Source: Actinomycetota bacterium (GTDB taxonomy: Bacteria; Actinomycetota; Actinomycetes; Nanopelagicales; Nanopelagicaceae). From it: DNA of 5,901 bases. A model generated the notes under the pieces. That model was given only the letters and a program-made list of their open reading frames with translations. It ran no database searches and was not told the DNA's origin. Numbering within the stretch: position 1 is the first letter of the stretch; every line of letters begins with the position of its first letter. The translations under genes and the position numbers were made by a program. Location of the stretch: NCBI GenBank assembly GCA_009700405.1, contig WLMD01000103.1, positions 1 to 5,901 on the forward strand, read 5' to 3'. This document shows positions 5,458-5,901 of the stretch, in pieces.

Positions 5458-5901
5458 ATTGCTCTCTCGTATCAAACCTTTGAAGTTAATCCTTTTTGGC
5501 ACTTTTGCTTTTCTATACATTCCAATTTTCGCCTTGATGGCTATGTCATTTAATGGAGCGCACTCGCCATTTATTTTAAAAGGTTTCTCGTTTAAATGGT
5601 ACTCAATTTTGATCCATGATTCACGAGTAATTCACGGATTGATTAATACGTTAATCGTGGCAACTGGTTCTACGATTCTTTCTACAATTTTAGGAACGAT
5701 GCTGGCCGTCGGACTACATCGGTATACCAAATCTCCATTCCTTAACGCTTTCGCTTTAGCCCCGGCCATTGTTCCTGACATAGTTCTGGGCATTGGTCTA
5801 CTGGCTCTTTACGCCCTGCTATCTGTTTCCTTAGGACTCTATTCAGTCCTATTCGCGCACGTCGTATTTAGTATGGCCTTTGTAACGGCTGTGGTTAAAG
5901 C
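5450..5901 (+). CDS. potC: Polyamine-type ABC transporter permease (PotC-like), 3' end beyond window
   Basis: The second pore subunit, partial: 150 complete codons run open to the window edge. The ATG at 5450 overlaps the end of potB by eight bases (ATGAGTAA), with a weak purine-rich GTGAAG upstream. The protein starts MSKLLSRIKPLK, then a first membrane segment (12-34). A FSFKWYSIL stretch (46-54) corresponds to the FSxxWY region typical of PotC. Membrane segments 2 to 4 lie near 61-89, 98-125 and 131-149. The PotC hallmark PAIVPDIVLGIGLL (105-118) and the following LGLYSVLFAHVVF (128-140) match the E. coli PotC region PDIVMAISLL...SLLFSHITF. The EAA loop and final membrane segments lie past the window, so completeness cannot be judged. 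A PotA-type ATPase gene could follow or sit elsewhere. Confidence 0.9.
   Translation, partial: MSKLLSRIKPLKLILFGTFAFLYIPIFALMAMSFNGAHSPFILKGFSFKWYSILIHDSRVIHGLINTLIVATGSTILSTILGTMLAVGLHRYTKSPFLNAFALAPAIVPDIVLGIGLLALYALLSVSLGLYSVLFAHVVFSMAFVTAVVK

Overview
This window most likely comes from a low-GC actinobacterium. By eye the GC content is in the mid-40s percent, coding is very dense with 1-8 base overlaps or gaps, and GTG or TTG starts are in use. It carries a maltokinase-family kinase and a glycosyltransferase of a type I associate with Actinobacteria. Freshwater lineages such as the acI/Nanopelagicales would fit, but this is an inference from composition and gene content and no taxonomic marker gene is present. 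There are no rRNA, tRNA, CRISPR or mobile-element signals.

The layout is two divergent operons around a roughly 230-base control region (about 3216-3448). Leftward (minus strand) run a TetR-family regulator (2598-3215), a GT-B UGT/MGT-type glycosyltransferase (1282-2601) and a maltokinase/aminoglycoside-phosphotransferase-fold kinase (3-1280). They are joined by an ATGA overlap and a TAATATG junction. Rightward (plus strand) run a PotD-like substrate-binding lipoprotein (3449-4564), a PotB-like permease (4561-5457) and a PotC-like permease that runs off the window (5450-end). They are joined by a GTGA overlap and an 8-base overlap. No ATPase (PotA) gene is in view; it probably lies outside.

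Working together: the right arm should import a polyamine-like or other cationic amine ligand. The left arm should make a regulator plus two small-molecule-modifying enzymes, one adding a sugar and one adding a phosphate. The regulator may control both arms from the shared control region, which is rich in short inverted repeats, including four copies of the half-site TGAATT/AATTCA. The left-arm substrates cannot be read from the sequence.

The strongest structure not explained by the genes is a long perfect inverted repeat (13-base arms) inside the first codons of potB, directly after the potD/potB overlap. It is a candidate mRNA hairpin for setting the ratio of binding protein to permease. 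Other notable points are a glycosyltransferase whose usual catalytic GHxNP-type segment reads GPTNQ, and a maltokinase relative with no glycogen/trehalose genes beside it.
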